Below, piece by piece: positions 38,219-46,502 of a DNA stretch of 64,000 bases. The notes beneath the pieces are model-generated. The model ran no database searches. It saw only the letters and a list, made by a program, of their open reading frames with translations, and was not told the origin of the DNA. A program made the position numbers and the translations under genes. Source of the stretch: Candidatus Thermoplasmatota archaeon (GTDB taxonomy: Archaea > Thermoplasmatota > SW-10-69-26 > JACQPN01 > JAJPHT01); contig DATLGO010000004.1 of the NCBI GenBank assembly GCA_035540375.1, forward strand, positions 1-64,000, written 5' to 3'. Position 1 is the first letter of the stretch; the number at the start of each line of letters is the position of its first letter.

Positions 38219-39580
38219 GTGGCGAAGCTGCGGCGCGACCTCGGCCTCTTCGAGGCGACGACCGTCGTCGTCGGCACGATGATCGGGTCCGGCATCTTCC
38301 TCGGGCCCGAGCGCATCGCGACCCTCCTCGCCGACCCGTTCCTCATGGTGCTCGTTTGGGCCTTCACGGGGCTCCTCATCCTCTTCGCCGCCCTCACCTA
38401 CGCGGAGCTCGGGTCGATCTTCCCTCAGTCGGGGGGCGACTACGCCTACCTGCGCGAGGCGTACGGACCGCTCGTCGGATTCTTCAACGGGTGGAGCGTC
38501 GTCAACTTCGGCAAGGGCGCAAGCCTCGCCGCCGTCGCGGTCGGCGCGGCCACCTACGCGACCGCGTTCCTCCCGATCGAAGGGTGGGGCGAGAAGGTCT
38601 TCGCCGTCGGCCTCATCGCGGCGCTCGCCCTCGTGAACGTCCTCGGCGTGCGCCACGCGGGCCGCTTGAGCAACGTCCTTGCGGGCGCGAAGATCGCGGG
38701 CATCGGGGGCCTCATCCTCATCGGCCTTTTCTACGCGGGCGCGCCGCCCGCCGCGCCCGGGCCCGCGCTCCGGGCGCCCGCCGGGCTCGATCTGGTCGCG
38801 GCCTTCGGCGTCGCGATGGTGCCCGCGCTCTTCGCCTACGACGGCTGGAGCGTCTCGACCCAGGTCGCGGAGGAGATCCGCGATCCGCAACGCACGCTCC
38901 CGAAGAGCCTCATCGTGAGCGTCCTCGTCGTCGCGACGCTCTACATCCTCGCGAACCTCGCGTACCTCAAGGTCCTCGGCATTGGCGGCATCGCGGGGAG
39001 CGAGTTCGCGGCGGCCGACACCGCGGGCCTCGTCTTCGGCGACACGGGCCGCACGCTCATGGCGCTCGCCGTGCTCCTCAGCATCGTGGGCACCGCGAAC
39101 GCGATCACCGTCACGGGCCCGCGCGTGAGCTACGCGATGGGCCGCGACGGCGTCTTCCCCGCGCGATTCGGAACCGTCACGCGCTGGGGCACGCCGGGCT
39201 TCGCGATCGTCGTCCAGGCCGCCTACGCGGCCGTCTTCGCGATCGCCCTCGACTTCGACACGCTCCTCAACGCGCTCGTCTTCGCGGGCTGGATCTTCTA
39301 CGGCCTCGCGGGCGCAAGCGTCATCGTGCTCCGGCTCAAGCGCCCCGAGCTCCCGCGCCCCTACAAGGTCCCGCTCTACCCGTGGGTGCCGCTCGCGTTC
39401 GTGGGCCTCAGCGCGTTCTTCGTCGTGAACACGCTCACGCAGATCCCCGTCGAAAGCGGGCTCGGGCTCCTCCTCCTCGCCCTCGGGTACCCCGTGTACG
39501 CGCTTGCGCGGCGCAAGTGGCAGACCGTCGTCCCGGCGCGGGAGTGGCGGGCGCTCGTCGAGGCCGAGCGGCCGCGGTGA
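38219..39580 (+). CDS. APC-family amino acid permease
   Basis: A 453-aa polytopic membrane protein of the amino acid-polyamine-organocation superfamily. TM1 carries the unwound substrate-binding motif GTMIGSGIF (residues 19-27); about 12 hydrophobic segments follow. The SGGDYAYLREAYGP stretch after TM2 and DPQRTLPKSLI after TM6 are hallmarks of the APC/LAT (SLC7-like) branch. It most likely imports or exchanges amino acids at the cytoplasmic membrane; the substrate cannot be read from the sequence. The GTG start lies at leaderless distance from the TATA box. Its TGA stop directly abuts the stop of the convergent secreted-protein gene, leaving no intergenic base. Confidence 0.92.
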   Translation: MAKLRRDLGLFEATTVVVGTMIGSGIFLGPERIATLLADPFLMVLVWAFTGLLILFAALTYAELGSIFPQSGGDYAYLREAYGPLVGFFNGWSVVNFGKGASLAAVAVGAATYATAFLPIEGWGEKVFAVGLIAALALVNVLGVRHAGRLSNVLAGAKIAGIGGLILIGLFYAGAPPAAPGPALRAPAGLDLVAAFGVAMVPALFAYDGWSVSTQVAEEIRDPQRTLPKSLIVSVLVVATLYILANLAYLKVLGIGGIAGSEFAAADTAGLVFGDTGRTLMALAVLLSIVGTANAITVTGPRVSYAMGRDGVFPARFGTVTRWGTPGFAIVVQAAYAAVFAIALDFDTLLNALVFAGWIFYGLAGASVIVLRLKRPELPRPYKVPLYPWVPLAFVGLSAFFVVNTLTQIPVESGLGLLLLALGYPVYALARRKWQTVVPAREWRALVEAERPR

Positions 39581-41284
39581 TCAGGGCGAAAGCCGCTCGA
39601 CGCGATCGCAGTCCTGCAGCGTCTCCGTCACGTCGACGTCCGCTTCCTTGAACTCGATCGACCTCGGCTCGGTGCACACCGTGAATCCGCCTTCGGCCGT
39701 TCCGCGCGGGAACCACAGATAGGGATTCGTCAGGCGGTGGCCGATCTGGGTCGCGTAGAAGGAGGGCGCATCGAGGACGATGGGCTCCGAGCCCGTGATG
39801 AACGAATATCCCTTGACGCAAGGGTTGGCGAGGAGGGTGCACGCGTCGTCCGCGACCGGCGTCGGGATCGACGACCATCGCATGACGCCGGGCGTTCCCC
39901 ACGTGGTGTCCGGCGTGAGAACGATGCGGAAGCTGTCCATGTTGGTGCCCGCGCGCTTGGTGTCCCAGGGCACGAACTCACCCTTCGCGTCGAGATAGCG
40001 GTGCCCGACGGGCCGGTTGCCGCCTTCGTACGGATCGTCGCCGACCGCCCCGACGAAACCGTCCCCGTTGAGGTCGCGGAAGACGCCCGTCCACACCTCG
40101 ACCGCGAAGAACCCGTTGGGGGGGACCGCGATCGCGCGGTTCCCATTGGCGTCGCGACCGAGGGCGGGGAGCGGATGCGCCTTCTTCAGCGCGCTTTCGC
40201 CGCCGGTCGGCGCTCCGAGGTTGGGGAGAAGGTCGATCCAGCCCGCGTAGCGCGACCGGTATTCTTCGAGGCGTCCCGCGTTCGTGCTCGCCGTGCGCGG
40301 GTCGGCCGCGTAGGAGGGGTCGATCTCGGCCTCGTAGGGCGCGTAGGCCGCGGCGACGACGGGAGCGGCCGCGGAAAGCGGCGCGGGCGGCACCGTGCAC
40401 GTTTCGGGGCACATGCCGAGGCCGGGCGTGCTCGCCTCGTTCACGGCGGAGCCCGCGGTCGCGCGGTAGAGGGCGGCCACGGGTCCGGGCGCAAGGGCGG
40501 CGTACGTGTCGACGTCGACGCGGCTCCACGGCTCGACGCTGTAGGGGCGCGCGTTCACGAGGTCGGGCACGAGCGAGACTTCGCTCACGGTTTCCATCGT
40601 GTACGTGAGGAGCAGCGACCCGTCGAGGAAGACGATGAAGATGTTCGCCTGGTGGAGGCGCGTCTCCGCGTCGACGCCGCCCGTGTAACGGAAGTCCGGC
40701 TCGTTCGCCGGCGGCCGGGTGGACGATTCCGTGAAATGCGGGTGCGACCCGGGCTCGATGAACGCGTAGAGGCGGTTCTTGAGCGGCGCGTGACCCCCGA
40801 CGGGCACGTACTCGTTCCCGGGGTCGTAGCCGTCGAACGCCACGCCGGCCGCGCCGGCGGGGCGGGTCCGCACCTTCTGGTCGATGACGCCATTCGCGTT
40901 CTCGTCGGCCCAGAATCCGTAGAAGGCGCGCGCGTTCACCGGGCCGGGCCAGATGGCCTCGGGCACGAACCCCGTTTCGCGCGAGAGCGAATGCGCGACG
41001 CCGGAGCTTCCCGCGCGCACCTGGGGATGCGCGGTGGACACGCCGGGGGACCAGAGCATGGCATCCAGGATGAGGACGCCCGAGGGCGGGGACGCCTGGT
41101 TCGTGCCGTAGACTTCGCAGGACGGGATGTCCGGCCACAGGTAGGCTTCCTCGACGCACGTCCGTTGGTGGGAAACGCGCGGCGATTCCTCGGTCTCGTA
41201 GCGCATCGTGCCGTGGTTCCCGGCGGCGATGGGCGCCGCGAGGACGGCGATCGCGATCAGGACGGGGGCGAAGCGGCGGAACAC
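39581..41284 (-). CDS. secreted protein of a three-copy paralogous family, copy 1
   Basis: A 567-aa exported protein of a family I do not recognise, with copies at 41352-43025 and 51428-53182. A signal peptide (VLIAIAVLAAPIAAG) leads to NHGTMRYETEE. Two EF-hand-like calcium loops are conserved across the copies: DENANGVID after FYGFWA, and DLNGDGFVG inside a long shared block ending DDPYEGGNRP. A shared LFLDGSLLLTYTMET-type stretch lies near residue 225. The C-terminus carries a conserved VCTE...LQDCDRVERL pair of cysteine motifs. No membrane anchor is seen. GTG at 41284 is preferred over the TTG one codon earlier because GGGAGG then sits 7 nt upstream. It is tandem with copy 2 (67 nt apart) and abuts the permease stop. 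Calcium binding is inferred from loop spacing only. Confidence 0.8.
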   Translation of the reverse strand: MFRRFAPVLIAIAVLAAPIAAGNHGTMRYETEESPRVSHQRTCVEEAYLWPDIPSCEVYGTNQASPPSGVLILDAMLWSPGVSTAHPQVRAGSSGVAHSLSRETGFVPEAIWPGPVNARAFYGFWADENANGVIDQKVRTRPAGAAGVAFDGYDPGNEYVPVGGHAPLKNRLYAFIEPGSHPHFTESSTRPPANEPDFRYTGGVDAETRLHQANIFIVFLDGSLLLTYTMETVSEVSLVPDLVNARPYSVEPWSRVDVDTYAALAPGPVAALYRATAGSAVNEASTPGLGMCPETCTVPPAPLSAAAPVVAAAYAPYEAEIDPSYAADPRTASTNAGRLEEYRSRYAGWIDLLPNLGAPTGGESALKKAHPLPALGRDANGNRAIAVPPNGFFAVEVWTGVFRDLNGDGFVGAVGDDPYEGGNRPVGHRYLDAKGEFVPWDTKRAGTNMDSFRIVLTPDTTWGTPGVMRWSSIPTPVADDACTLLANPCVKGYSFITGSEPIVLDAPSFYATQIGHRLTNPYLWFPRGTAEGGFTVCTEPRSIEFKEADVDVTETLQDCDRVERLSP

Positions 41285-41351
41285 CAAAGAGCCTCCCGAT
41301 GCGAAGGGGCCCGGGCGTGCCTTGACCCTTTCGGCCGGGCGTCGCGGCCCT

Positions 41352-43025
41352 TCAGGGCGCGAGGCGCTCGACGTGATCGCAGTCCCGCAGTGTCTCGACG
41401 ACGTCGAGCCCCCCTTCCCGGAAGCTCAGCGCGCGCAGGTCCGTGCAGACCGTGAACCCACCCGCCGCGGTGCCGGCCGGGAAGAGCACGTACAGCGTCG
41501 TGAGAAGGTGGCCGGGGCGCTGGTCGTGCACGGGCCATGCCTCGAGGACCACGCTCTCCGAACCCTCGACGAACGCATACCCGGAGATGCACGGGTCGGC
41601 GAGGACCTCGCAGCCCGAGCCGGGAGCCGGCGCGCCGCCCGGGGTCACGAGAAGGATGCCCGGGTCGCCCCACGTCGCGTCGGGCGTGAGCGTGATCCGC
41701 ATCGTGATGAACCCCGCCTCCGACCGCGTCGCGACGGGGACGAACTCGCCGGCCGAATCGCGGTAGCGGTGCGCGATGGGCCGGTTGCCGCCGTCGTAAG
41801 GATCCTCGCCGACGGCGCCCACGAAGCCGTCGCCCGTCGCGTCGAACCACAGCCCCGTGCGGACCTCGGCCGCGACGAGGCCGCCCGGCGGCACCGCAAG
41901 ACCGCTTGCGGCCCCGGGCGCGGCGGGAAGCGGCGCCGTGCGCGCAAGCGACCGCTCGCCGCCGTTCAGCGCCACGAGCATCGGCATCACGTCGATCCAC
42001 CCCGCGTAGCGCTCCTGGTACGTCGCGAGGCGGCCCGCGTTCGTGCTCGCGCGGCGCGGATCGTCGAGCCAGGCGGCCGAGACTTCGTCCTCGTACGCCG
42101 CGTACGCGAGCCGCACGACCGCGCCCGCGCCCGGGGCCGGCGCGGGCGGCGCGCTGCAGCCTTCCGGGCACGCGCCGAGGCCGGGCGACCCGACGTCCCG
42201 CACGAGCGGGGCGGCCGTCGCCGCGTAGAGCGCCGCGACGGGGCCAGGCGCGAGGGCCGCGTACACGTCGACGTCCACGCGGCTCCAAGGCTCGGGACGG
42301 TAGTGCCGGCCTTCGGCCCAATCCGGAACGAGGACCGCTTCCGCGACCGTCTCCATCGTGTACGTTTCGAGGAGCGACCCGTCGAGGAGGACGATCGGCG
42401 CGTCCGCGCGGTGGAGCCGGGTCGCGCCCTCGACGAACGCGAAGCGGACGTCCGGCTCCGACGCGGCCGGCCGCTCGTACGACGCCGTGACCGGCGGGTG
42501 GGCGCCCGGCTCGAGGAAGGCGACGAGGGCGCCCTCGTAGGGCGCGCGCCGGATCGCGGGCACGAACTCGTTGCCCGGTTCGTACCGCTCGAAACGGGAC
42601 CCCGACGCGACGACGACCGCCTGGTCGACGATCCCGTTCCCGTTCTCGTCCGCCCAGAAGCCGTAGAACGCGACCGCGTGCGCGAGGCCGGGCGCGACGA
42701 GCGCGGGCGCGACGCCCGTCTCGCGATCGGGGGATCCCGAGCCCCACGACGTCGCGACGCGCGCCTCCGGGTGCGCGGGGAAGACGCCCGGCGTCCAGAG
42801 CATCGCGTCGAGGATCGGGACGCCCGCGTCCGGGATCACGCCGAGCCCCACCACGGGTTCGCAGCCCGGGAGGACGTCCGGCCACGCGAGCGCTTCGGGC
42901 ACGCACGTGCGCTGGCGCGACGCGGGCGACGGCTCCTCCGCTTCGAAGCGGAGGGAACCATGGTTCGCGAGCGCGGCCGGGACGACGAGGAGCAGGAGCG
43001 CGAGGACGGCGAGCGTGCGCGGCAT
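41352..43025 (-). CDS. secreted protein of a three-copy paralogous family, copy 2
   Basis: A 557-aa exported protein, clearly a tandem paralogue of the gene at 39581. It shares FYGFWADENGNGIVD, LLDGSLLETYTMETV, PWSRVDVDVYAALAPGPVAALY, DATGDGFVGAVGEDPYDGG and the C-terminal VCTDLRALSF...LRDCDHVERLAP. ATG at 43025 is chosen: it has GGAGG about 10 nt upstream and directly begins a signal peptide (TLAVLALLLLVVPAALA) followed by NHGSLRFEAEE. The frame stays open to 43163 but the extra 46 residues are Arg-rich and unlike a coding N-terminus. As in copy 1, two Asp/Asn-rich EF-hand-like loops are present and there is no membrane anchor. Function unknown; the tandem arrangement suggests a recent duplication. 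Confidence 0.82.
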   Translation of the reverse strand: MPRTLAVLALLLLVVPAALANHGSLRFEAEEPSPASRQRTCVPEALAWPDVLPGCEPVVGLGVIPDAGVPILDAMLWTPGVFPAHPEARVATSWGSGSPDRETGVAPALVAPGLAHAVAFYGFWADENGNGIVDQAVVVASGSRFERYEPGNEFVPAIRRAPYEGALVAFLEPGAHPPVTASYERPAASEPDVRFAFVEGATRLHRADAPIVLLDGSLLETYTMETVAEAVLVPDWAEGRHYRPEPWSRVDVDVYAALAPGPVAALYAATAAPLVRDVGSPGLGACPEGCSAPPAPAPGAGAVVRLAYAAYEDEVSAAWLDDPRRASTNAGRLATYQERYAGWIDVMPMLVALNGGERSLARTAPLPAAPGAASGLAVPPGGLVAAEVRTGLWFDATGDGFVGAVGEDPYDGGNRPIAHRYRDSAGEFVPVATRSEAGFITMRITLTPDATWGDPGILLVTPGGAPAPGSGCEVLADPCISGYAFVEGSESVVLEAWPVHDQRPGHLLTTLYVLFPAGTAAGGFTVCTDLRALSFREGGLDVVETLRDCDHVERLAP

Positions 43026-43253
43026 CGGGCGGGAACCTCCGCGTGGGACGCGGAGGGAGGCACCATGAGCCTTCGCCCGCGCCGTCGCCGCCGAGCCCGC
43101 GTCGACGCGGGTGCGGCGCCATGGCAGGGATCGGTCCCCGCGCCGCCGCTCCTTGAACCGCAACCCTTATCCCGCAATGCGCGATAGGCGACTTCGCGGG
43201 CCCGGGAAACCGGGACGTCCTTCCTGAGGAACGACGAATCCCTCGTCGCCGCA

Positions 43254-43283
43254 TCGCACCAGCGGGGTGGGGTAGCCAGGAAA
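43254..43283 (+). repeat. direct repeat: partial copy of the tRNA-iMet 5' end
   Basis: Thirty bases identical to 43382-43411: 7 nt of upstream flank plus the first 23 nt of the initiator tRNA. The copy then diverges into an inserted hairpin and matches the tRNA again for 14 nt (43330-43343 against 43412-43425). It has no T arm or 3' acceptor strand, so it is not a functional tRNA by itself. Confidence 0.85.
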
Positions 43284-43380
43284 CGCTGGACGACCTTCGG
43301 GTCGTCCGCGGCGTTCGCTCCGCTCACGCTCCCGACGGGCTCAACACCCGTCACGAACGCAGGGAGAAATGCGTTCACCA
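43284..43380 (+). other. structured insert inside the tRNA-iMet partial copy
   Basis: A run of potential hairpins: GGACGACC-TTCG-GGTCGTCC (43288-43307, 8 bp with a UUCG tetraloop), an anticodon-arm-like GACGGG-CTCAACA-CCCGTC (about 43334-43352), and GAACGCA-GGGAGAAA-TGCGTTC (about 43355-43376). The middle one corresponds to the anticodon arm of tRNA-iMet but with loop triplet CAA in place of CAT. It could be a tRNA-derived noncoding RNA or a decayed duplication. Confidence 0.4.
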
Positions 43381-43381
43381 T

Positions 43382-43411
43382 TCGCACCAGCGGGGTGGGG
43401 TAGCCAGGAAA
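43382..43411 (+). repeat. direct repeat: second copy, within intact tRNA-iMet
   Basis: The intact partner of the repeat at 43254-43283, offset by 128 bp. It covers 7 nt of flank and nucleotides 1-23 of the initiator tRNA. Confidence 0.85.
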
Positions 43412-43463
43412 TCCCGACGGGCTCATAACCCGTAGATCAGTAGTTCAAATCTACTCCCCGCTA
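43389..43463 (+). tRNA. initiator tRNA-Met (CAU)
   Basis: A 75-nt intronless cloverleaf with the archaeal initiator features: the acceptor AGCGGGG (43389-43395) pairs with CCCCGCT (43456-43462) giving the characteristic A1:U72 pair, and the anticodon stem ends in three G:C pairs (ACGGG/CCCGT) around loop CTCATAA with anticodon CAT. The T arm is AGTAG-TTCAAAT-CTACT. The discriminator is A43463; CCA is not encoded. A T6 run follows 30 nt downstream. Confidence 0.95.
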
Positions 43464-43492
43464 CTCAAATTCCATAGACAACCAGCAATACA

Positions 43493-43498
43493 TTTTTT
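43493..43498 (+). terminator. oligo-T terminator after tRNA-iMet
   Basis: Six consecutive T residues 30 nt after the tRNA 3' end. Oligo-T on the non-template strand is the standard archaeal termination signal and is rare in a sequence this GC-rich. Confidence 0.55.
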
Positions 43499-43595
43499 GA
43501 TAGCCTGCGCCTTACGAGCCCTGTTCTCGTGTCTGGGATCTGTCTCGAGGCCCCGGGGAGAGCTCCGCCATGCCGGCGGCATGTGAAAAGATATC

Positions 43596-44063
43596 ATGTC
43601 TTGGGGTCCTATCGAGGTCCAAAGTTTCCTGGAATGGATCGGCGGCAAAGTCGTCAGCCAGCTTTATCCAGACGCGAAGGTACCTTTCCTCGGAGTACCG
43701 CATGACCCCGCTTGAGGGAGGTCGGGTCCCCGTCCAATAGGCCGACGGCCACAGCGACTCTGTCGAACTCTCTGCTTGCATCATTCTCGATGAGGAGCGG
43801 GTTGCCTTATTCGGCCTCTATAGCGGTGACGGAGCTAAAGGCTCCGAGAACCCAGATAATCGTACCCGGATTCGCGCGGCGATCTCGTTCTCGCAATGGG
43901 GCCAAACCTCGTCCGCTTCGCGGTCGACCCGTTCCGCAAGCTCTTCGGGAGCCCGATCCGCTTCACTTTTTCCCTCGACGAGGACGCAGCGTTCTTCATG
44001 GCTGGCGCGGGTGCCGCGGCACTCGCCAACCACTACGGAGGCACCGTTCCTCTCACGTGGTGA
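43596..44063 (+). pseudogene. frameshifted gene remnant of unknown family
   Basis: No intact frame spans this stretch, but three successive pieces in different frames read as normal globular protein. Piece 1 starts at ATG 43596 (MSWGPIEVQSFLEW ... LYPDAKVPFLGVPHDPA, stop at 43715). Piece 2 (about 43742-43855) reads DGHSDSVELSACIILDEE and then LFGLYSGDGAKGSENPDN. Piece 3 (about 43860-44063) reads GDLVLAMGPNLVRFAVD, FGSPIRFTFSLDEDAAFF and ends NHYGGTVPLTW. Two or more frameshifts and at least one in-frame stop are needed to join them. The DNA is visibly less GC-rich than its neighbours and lies directly downstream of tRNA-iMet with its duplicated 5' end, which suggests acquired, decaying DNA. 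I recognise no family. A minus-strand reading is possible but less protein-like. Confidence 0.5.
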
Positions 44064-45348
44064 CGCGGCCGTAGCGGCGCGGGTGTCCGTTTGCGTGGCT
44101 CGCGGCGAGACCGGCGGCCGCGGTAGCGCTCGCCGCAGATGCGTGAGCCAAGAGGCCATCGGGACCGACCCACTCGCCTGCCAGATAGAGGCCGGACACG
44201 CTCTCGACGAGGCTCGAGGGCCGGGAAACGTCTGGGCGGGGCCACCAGCTCGAAACCGTGATCTCGGGAAGGTCCTGCCTTGCCTCGACCCGCTGGGGCC
44301 AGCCGGGTTGCAGAAAGTCGAGGAATTGCTCCATCGCGCGCGAGGCGTCGTCGGGCGCCTCTCCGGGGGCAAGGTAGCGCATGACGTGGACGAGGGCGGA
44401 TCCGCGTGGCGCCAGCTCGGCGTAGCGGGAATGGACCGAATAGTAAAGCGGCTCGCCGAGGCCCAGGGCGTACGTGAGATCCGGCCGGGGCAAGTCGGAC
44501 AAGCCGACATCAAGGCATGCCATGCGCACGGGAAGGCTCGCGTCGGCTGCCGCCCGCAGTTCGGGCACGTCCGGAGCGATCTGGAGCGCGGAACGGGGCG
44601 GGACCGCGAGGATCACGGCATCGGCGGCCAGCGTGCGGCCGGCTTCGAGCTCGACGCCAGACACGCACCCATCCCTGTTCCGCAAAGCAGCAGCGCGCTC
44701 ACTCGTTTCGAGCACGACGCCATGCCGGGACGCCGCTTGACGCAGATCGTCAACGAGACTCTGCCAGCCGCCGTGCAGATACAGCGTCTTCGCGCGGGTC
44801 ACCATGACCATCTGCTCGATCGCGACGGCCGCGCTGGTCGTCGACGGGCCGTGCGCGAGCGTCGTGAGGCGCGCGAACATCTTGAGGAAGGCCTTCGCGC
44901 GCTCGCTGGAGAAGCGCTGGTCAAGGAAGTCCTCCAGGGTCCGTCCGACGAGCGTCGCGTCGGAAGCCTTTGGCGGGCGTGCAAGGAACGCGAGGAGCTC
45001 GCGCTTGCCACGGCGATCAAAGAGGTCGGACGCGAGGAGGGCCAGGGGACCCGTCGGAAGCGGAAAGATGCGGTCGTCGTGGACCACTCGGCCGGTCGCC
45101 GGCGCGACCACGCCGGCGCGCAGCTGAATACCAAGGCGTTTGAGGACGCGCCCCACGTGTCCTCCCGAGAACATGGCATGGGCGCCCAGGTTGAAGGCGT
45201 AACCATGCTCCCGGCGCGTGCGCGCCATGCCCCCCAGAGACGCGCTGGATTCGACGAGCCGCACTCGTGTGCCGTCCTTGGCGAGGAGCGCGGCGGCCAT
45301 CAGCCCTGAAAGGCCGCCGCCGACGACGACCACATCCTGCGAAGCCAC
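44053..45348 (-). CDS. FAD-dependent amine-oxidase-like oxidoreductase (phytoene desaturase/PPOX-type)
   Basis: A 431-aa soluble flavoprotein of the protoporphyrinogen-oxidase/phytoene-desaturase/monoamine-oxidase fold. The N-terminal dinucleotide-binding motif is VVVVGGGLSGLMAAALLAKDG with the acidic residue of beta2 in VRLVESSASLGGMARTRR. The C-terminal FAD motif is GLYLAGEWVGPDGLLAHASA. The middle region (about 110-330) is the variable substrate-binding domain. The substrate cannot be told: carotenoid-like, porphyrin and amine substrates all occur in the family, and no other carotenoid or haem gene is nearby. The start is GTG at 45348. It is divergent from a double-HTH regulator across a 77-bp spacer, which suggests that the regulator controls it. 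Confidence 0.85.
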   Translation of the reverse strand: MASQDVVVVGGGLSGLMAAALLAKDGTRVRLVESSASLGGMARTRREHGYAFNLGAHAMFSGGHVGRVLKRLGIQLRAGVVAPATGRVVHDDRIFPLPTGPLALLASDLFDRRGKRELLAFLARPPKASDATLVGRTLEDFLDQRFSSERAKAFLKMFARLTTLAHGPSTTSAAVAIEQMVMVTRAKTLYLHGGWQSLVDDLRQAASRHGVVLETSERAAALRNRDGCVSGVELEAGRTLAADAVILAVPPRSALQIAPDVPELRAAADASLPVRMACLDVGLSDLPRPDLTYALGLGEPLYYSVHSRYAELAPRGSALVHVMRYLAPGEAPDDASRAMEQFLDFLQPGWPQRVEARQDLPEITVSSWWPRPDVSRPSSLVESVSGLYLAGEWVGPDGLLAHASAASATAAAGLAASHANGHPRRYGRVTT

Positions 45349-45394
45349 GCCCGTGGCAGGTCGCCCCCGGGATTGGAACCTGTCCGGCTCCGGA

Positions 45395-45402
45395 GTTTAA
45401 GA
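45395..45402 (+). promoter_or_regulatory. TATA-like box for the double-HTH regulator
   Basis: GTTTAAGA, centred about 28 nt upstream of the GTG at 45426. Read on the other strand, the same AT-rich patch lies 47-54 nt upstream of the flavoprotein GTG and may serve both genes of this divergent pair. Confidence 0.5.
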
Positions 45403-45425
45403 TTGAGCACCTTGATAAGTGGGCC

Positions 45426-46319
45426 GTGGACGTGCGCGACTTCGCCATCCTCACGCACCTGCTCGCCCGGCCTTTCGACTCGTTCGAGCGGGTCGGCCGG
45501 GCGGCGGGCATGACCGGGGCGGCCGCGAAGGCTCGCGTGGCTCGACTCCAGGAAGAGGGTTTTCTCTCCGCCTTCCACTGCATCCCCGCACCCGAGGTCG
45601 TGGGCCGAACCGCTCACGGACACCTCTTCGTCGCAGAACCCGGCAGAATGCGCGTGGCCGACGTGCTGGCGGCCGACAGTGTCGTGACCGCGGTCGAGAA
45701 CAGCGGCGGGCGTATGAGCGTCATCAGCTACTCGCGACCTGGCGACCCGACAGTCCCCCCCGAACTCCTCGACGCGCTGGGAGAGCCGCTGCTCACGGCG
45801 GCGATCCGGGTGACCCGGCTCGACGCGCGTCGCGCGACGCTCGGGCCTCTCGATTGGCGCGTCATGCGGGCGCTCGTCCACGACCCGCGGGCATCCGTCA
45901 CGGATCTCGCCGCGGTCGTCGGGCTCACGAGACGGACCGTCGCCAGGCGGCGAGAAGCGCTTCTGAATGCGGGTGCCATCCGAACGATGCCGGCGCTCAG
46001 CGAAGCCAACGCGAGAGGGCTCGTGATCGCGCACTTCTTCGTCTTAGCCGAGAGCGCGACGGCGGCCGGGCGCGCGCTCCAAAATCCCGCGCGCGTTTTC
46101 CCGCTCGCGGAGTTCCTCGACCCCCCAGGAGTCTCGTTCGCGACGGTCGCGCCGACGCTCGGAGAGATCGTCGAAGTTGAGCAAGCCATCCGTGCGTTTC
46201 CCGGCGTGCTTGATGTGGGGTGGCAGACGCCGCTTCATGTCCACGTCGCCTGCGAGCGCGTCACGTGCTGGATCGAAGAGCAAGAGGCAGTCTGGAATTC
46301 GCGCTCCACGCCTCGGTGA
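45426..46319 (+). CDS. AsnC/Lrp-like transcriptional regulator with two HTH domains
   Basis: A 297-aa DNA-binding protein. An N-terminal winged helix-turn-helix (residues about 3-50: DFAILTHLLARP ... GAAAKARVARLQEEGFL) is followed by a ligand-binding-like alpha/beta domain (about 55-135), a second helix-turn-helix (141-186: LDWRVMRALVHDPRASVTDLA ... RRTVARRREALLNAGAI) and a second alpha/beta domain. The same layout occurs in the regulator at 59701, so the two are paralogues. GTG at 45426 is chosen because it is at leaderless distance from the TATA box and matches the short M-D-x-x-D lead-in of the paralogue; longer in-frame starts lie upstream of the promoter. It is divergent from the flavoprotein gene, its likeliest target; self-regulation is also plausible. 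Confidence 0.78.
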   Translation: MDVRDFAILTHLLARPFDSFERVGRAAGMTGAAAKARVARLQEEGFLSAFHCIPAPEVVGRTAHGHLFVAEPGRMRVADVLAADSVVTAVENSGGRMSVISYSRPGDPTVPPELLDALGEPLLTAAIRVTRLDARRATLGPLDWRVMRALVHDPRASVTDLAAVVGLTRRTVARRREALLNAGAIRTMPALSEANARGLVIAHFFVLAESATAAGRALQNPARVFPLAEFLDPPGVSFATVAPTLGEIVEVEQAIRAFPGVLDVGWQTPLHVHVACERVTCWIEEQEAVWNSRSTPR

Positions 46320-46502
46320 TCGCCGCACCCGCGGGATGCGCCGCGGCGTGCAGATTCCACGGCGGGTGACTTATGATGGTGCTCAAATTCGAAGCGCGGT
46401 ACACGACAGCGTCGTATCCCGCACCCGCAGTCCTCGCGGCACCGGCAACTGGCTCGGACCGAAGAACGGGCATGCGTGCTACGAAAGGCGGGAGGTCGAC
46501 AT

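Noticed and set aside
28440-38282. A 3,280-codon plus-strand open frame opposite the giant genes, and similar frames at 17608-23424, 7492-13914 and 14128-17556
   Set aside because: They are Arg/Asp/Glu/Val-rich with no domain-like sequence and lie exactly opposite strongly protein-like giants. Long antisense frames are expected at this GC content.
43215-43240. CTGAGGA ... CGAA resembling a hammerhead ribozyme core
   Set aside because: The required stems around the core cannot be drawn; a chance match.
43261-43360. First tRNA-iMet copy considered as a second functional tRNA with a noncanonical intron
   Set aside because: Removing the insert does not restore a T arm or a 3' acceptor strand, so no complete tRNA can form.
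43512-43784. A 90-codon minus-strand open frame downstream of tRNA-iMet
   Set aside because: Part of it reads plausibly (RVWIKLADDFAADPFQETL), but the opposite strand gives more natural protein over a longer stretch and ends cleanly at 44063. No promoter or ribosome binding site supports the minus frame.
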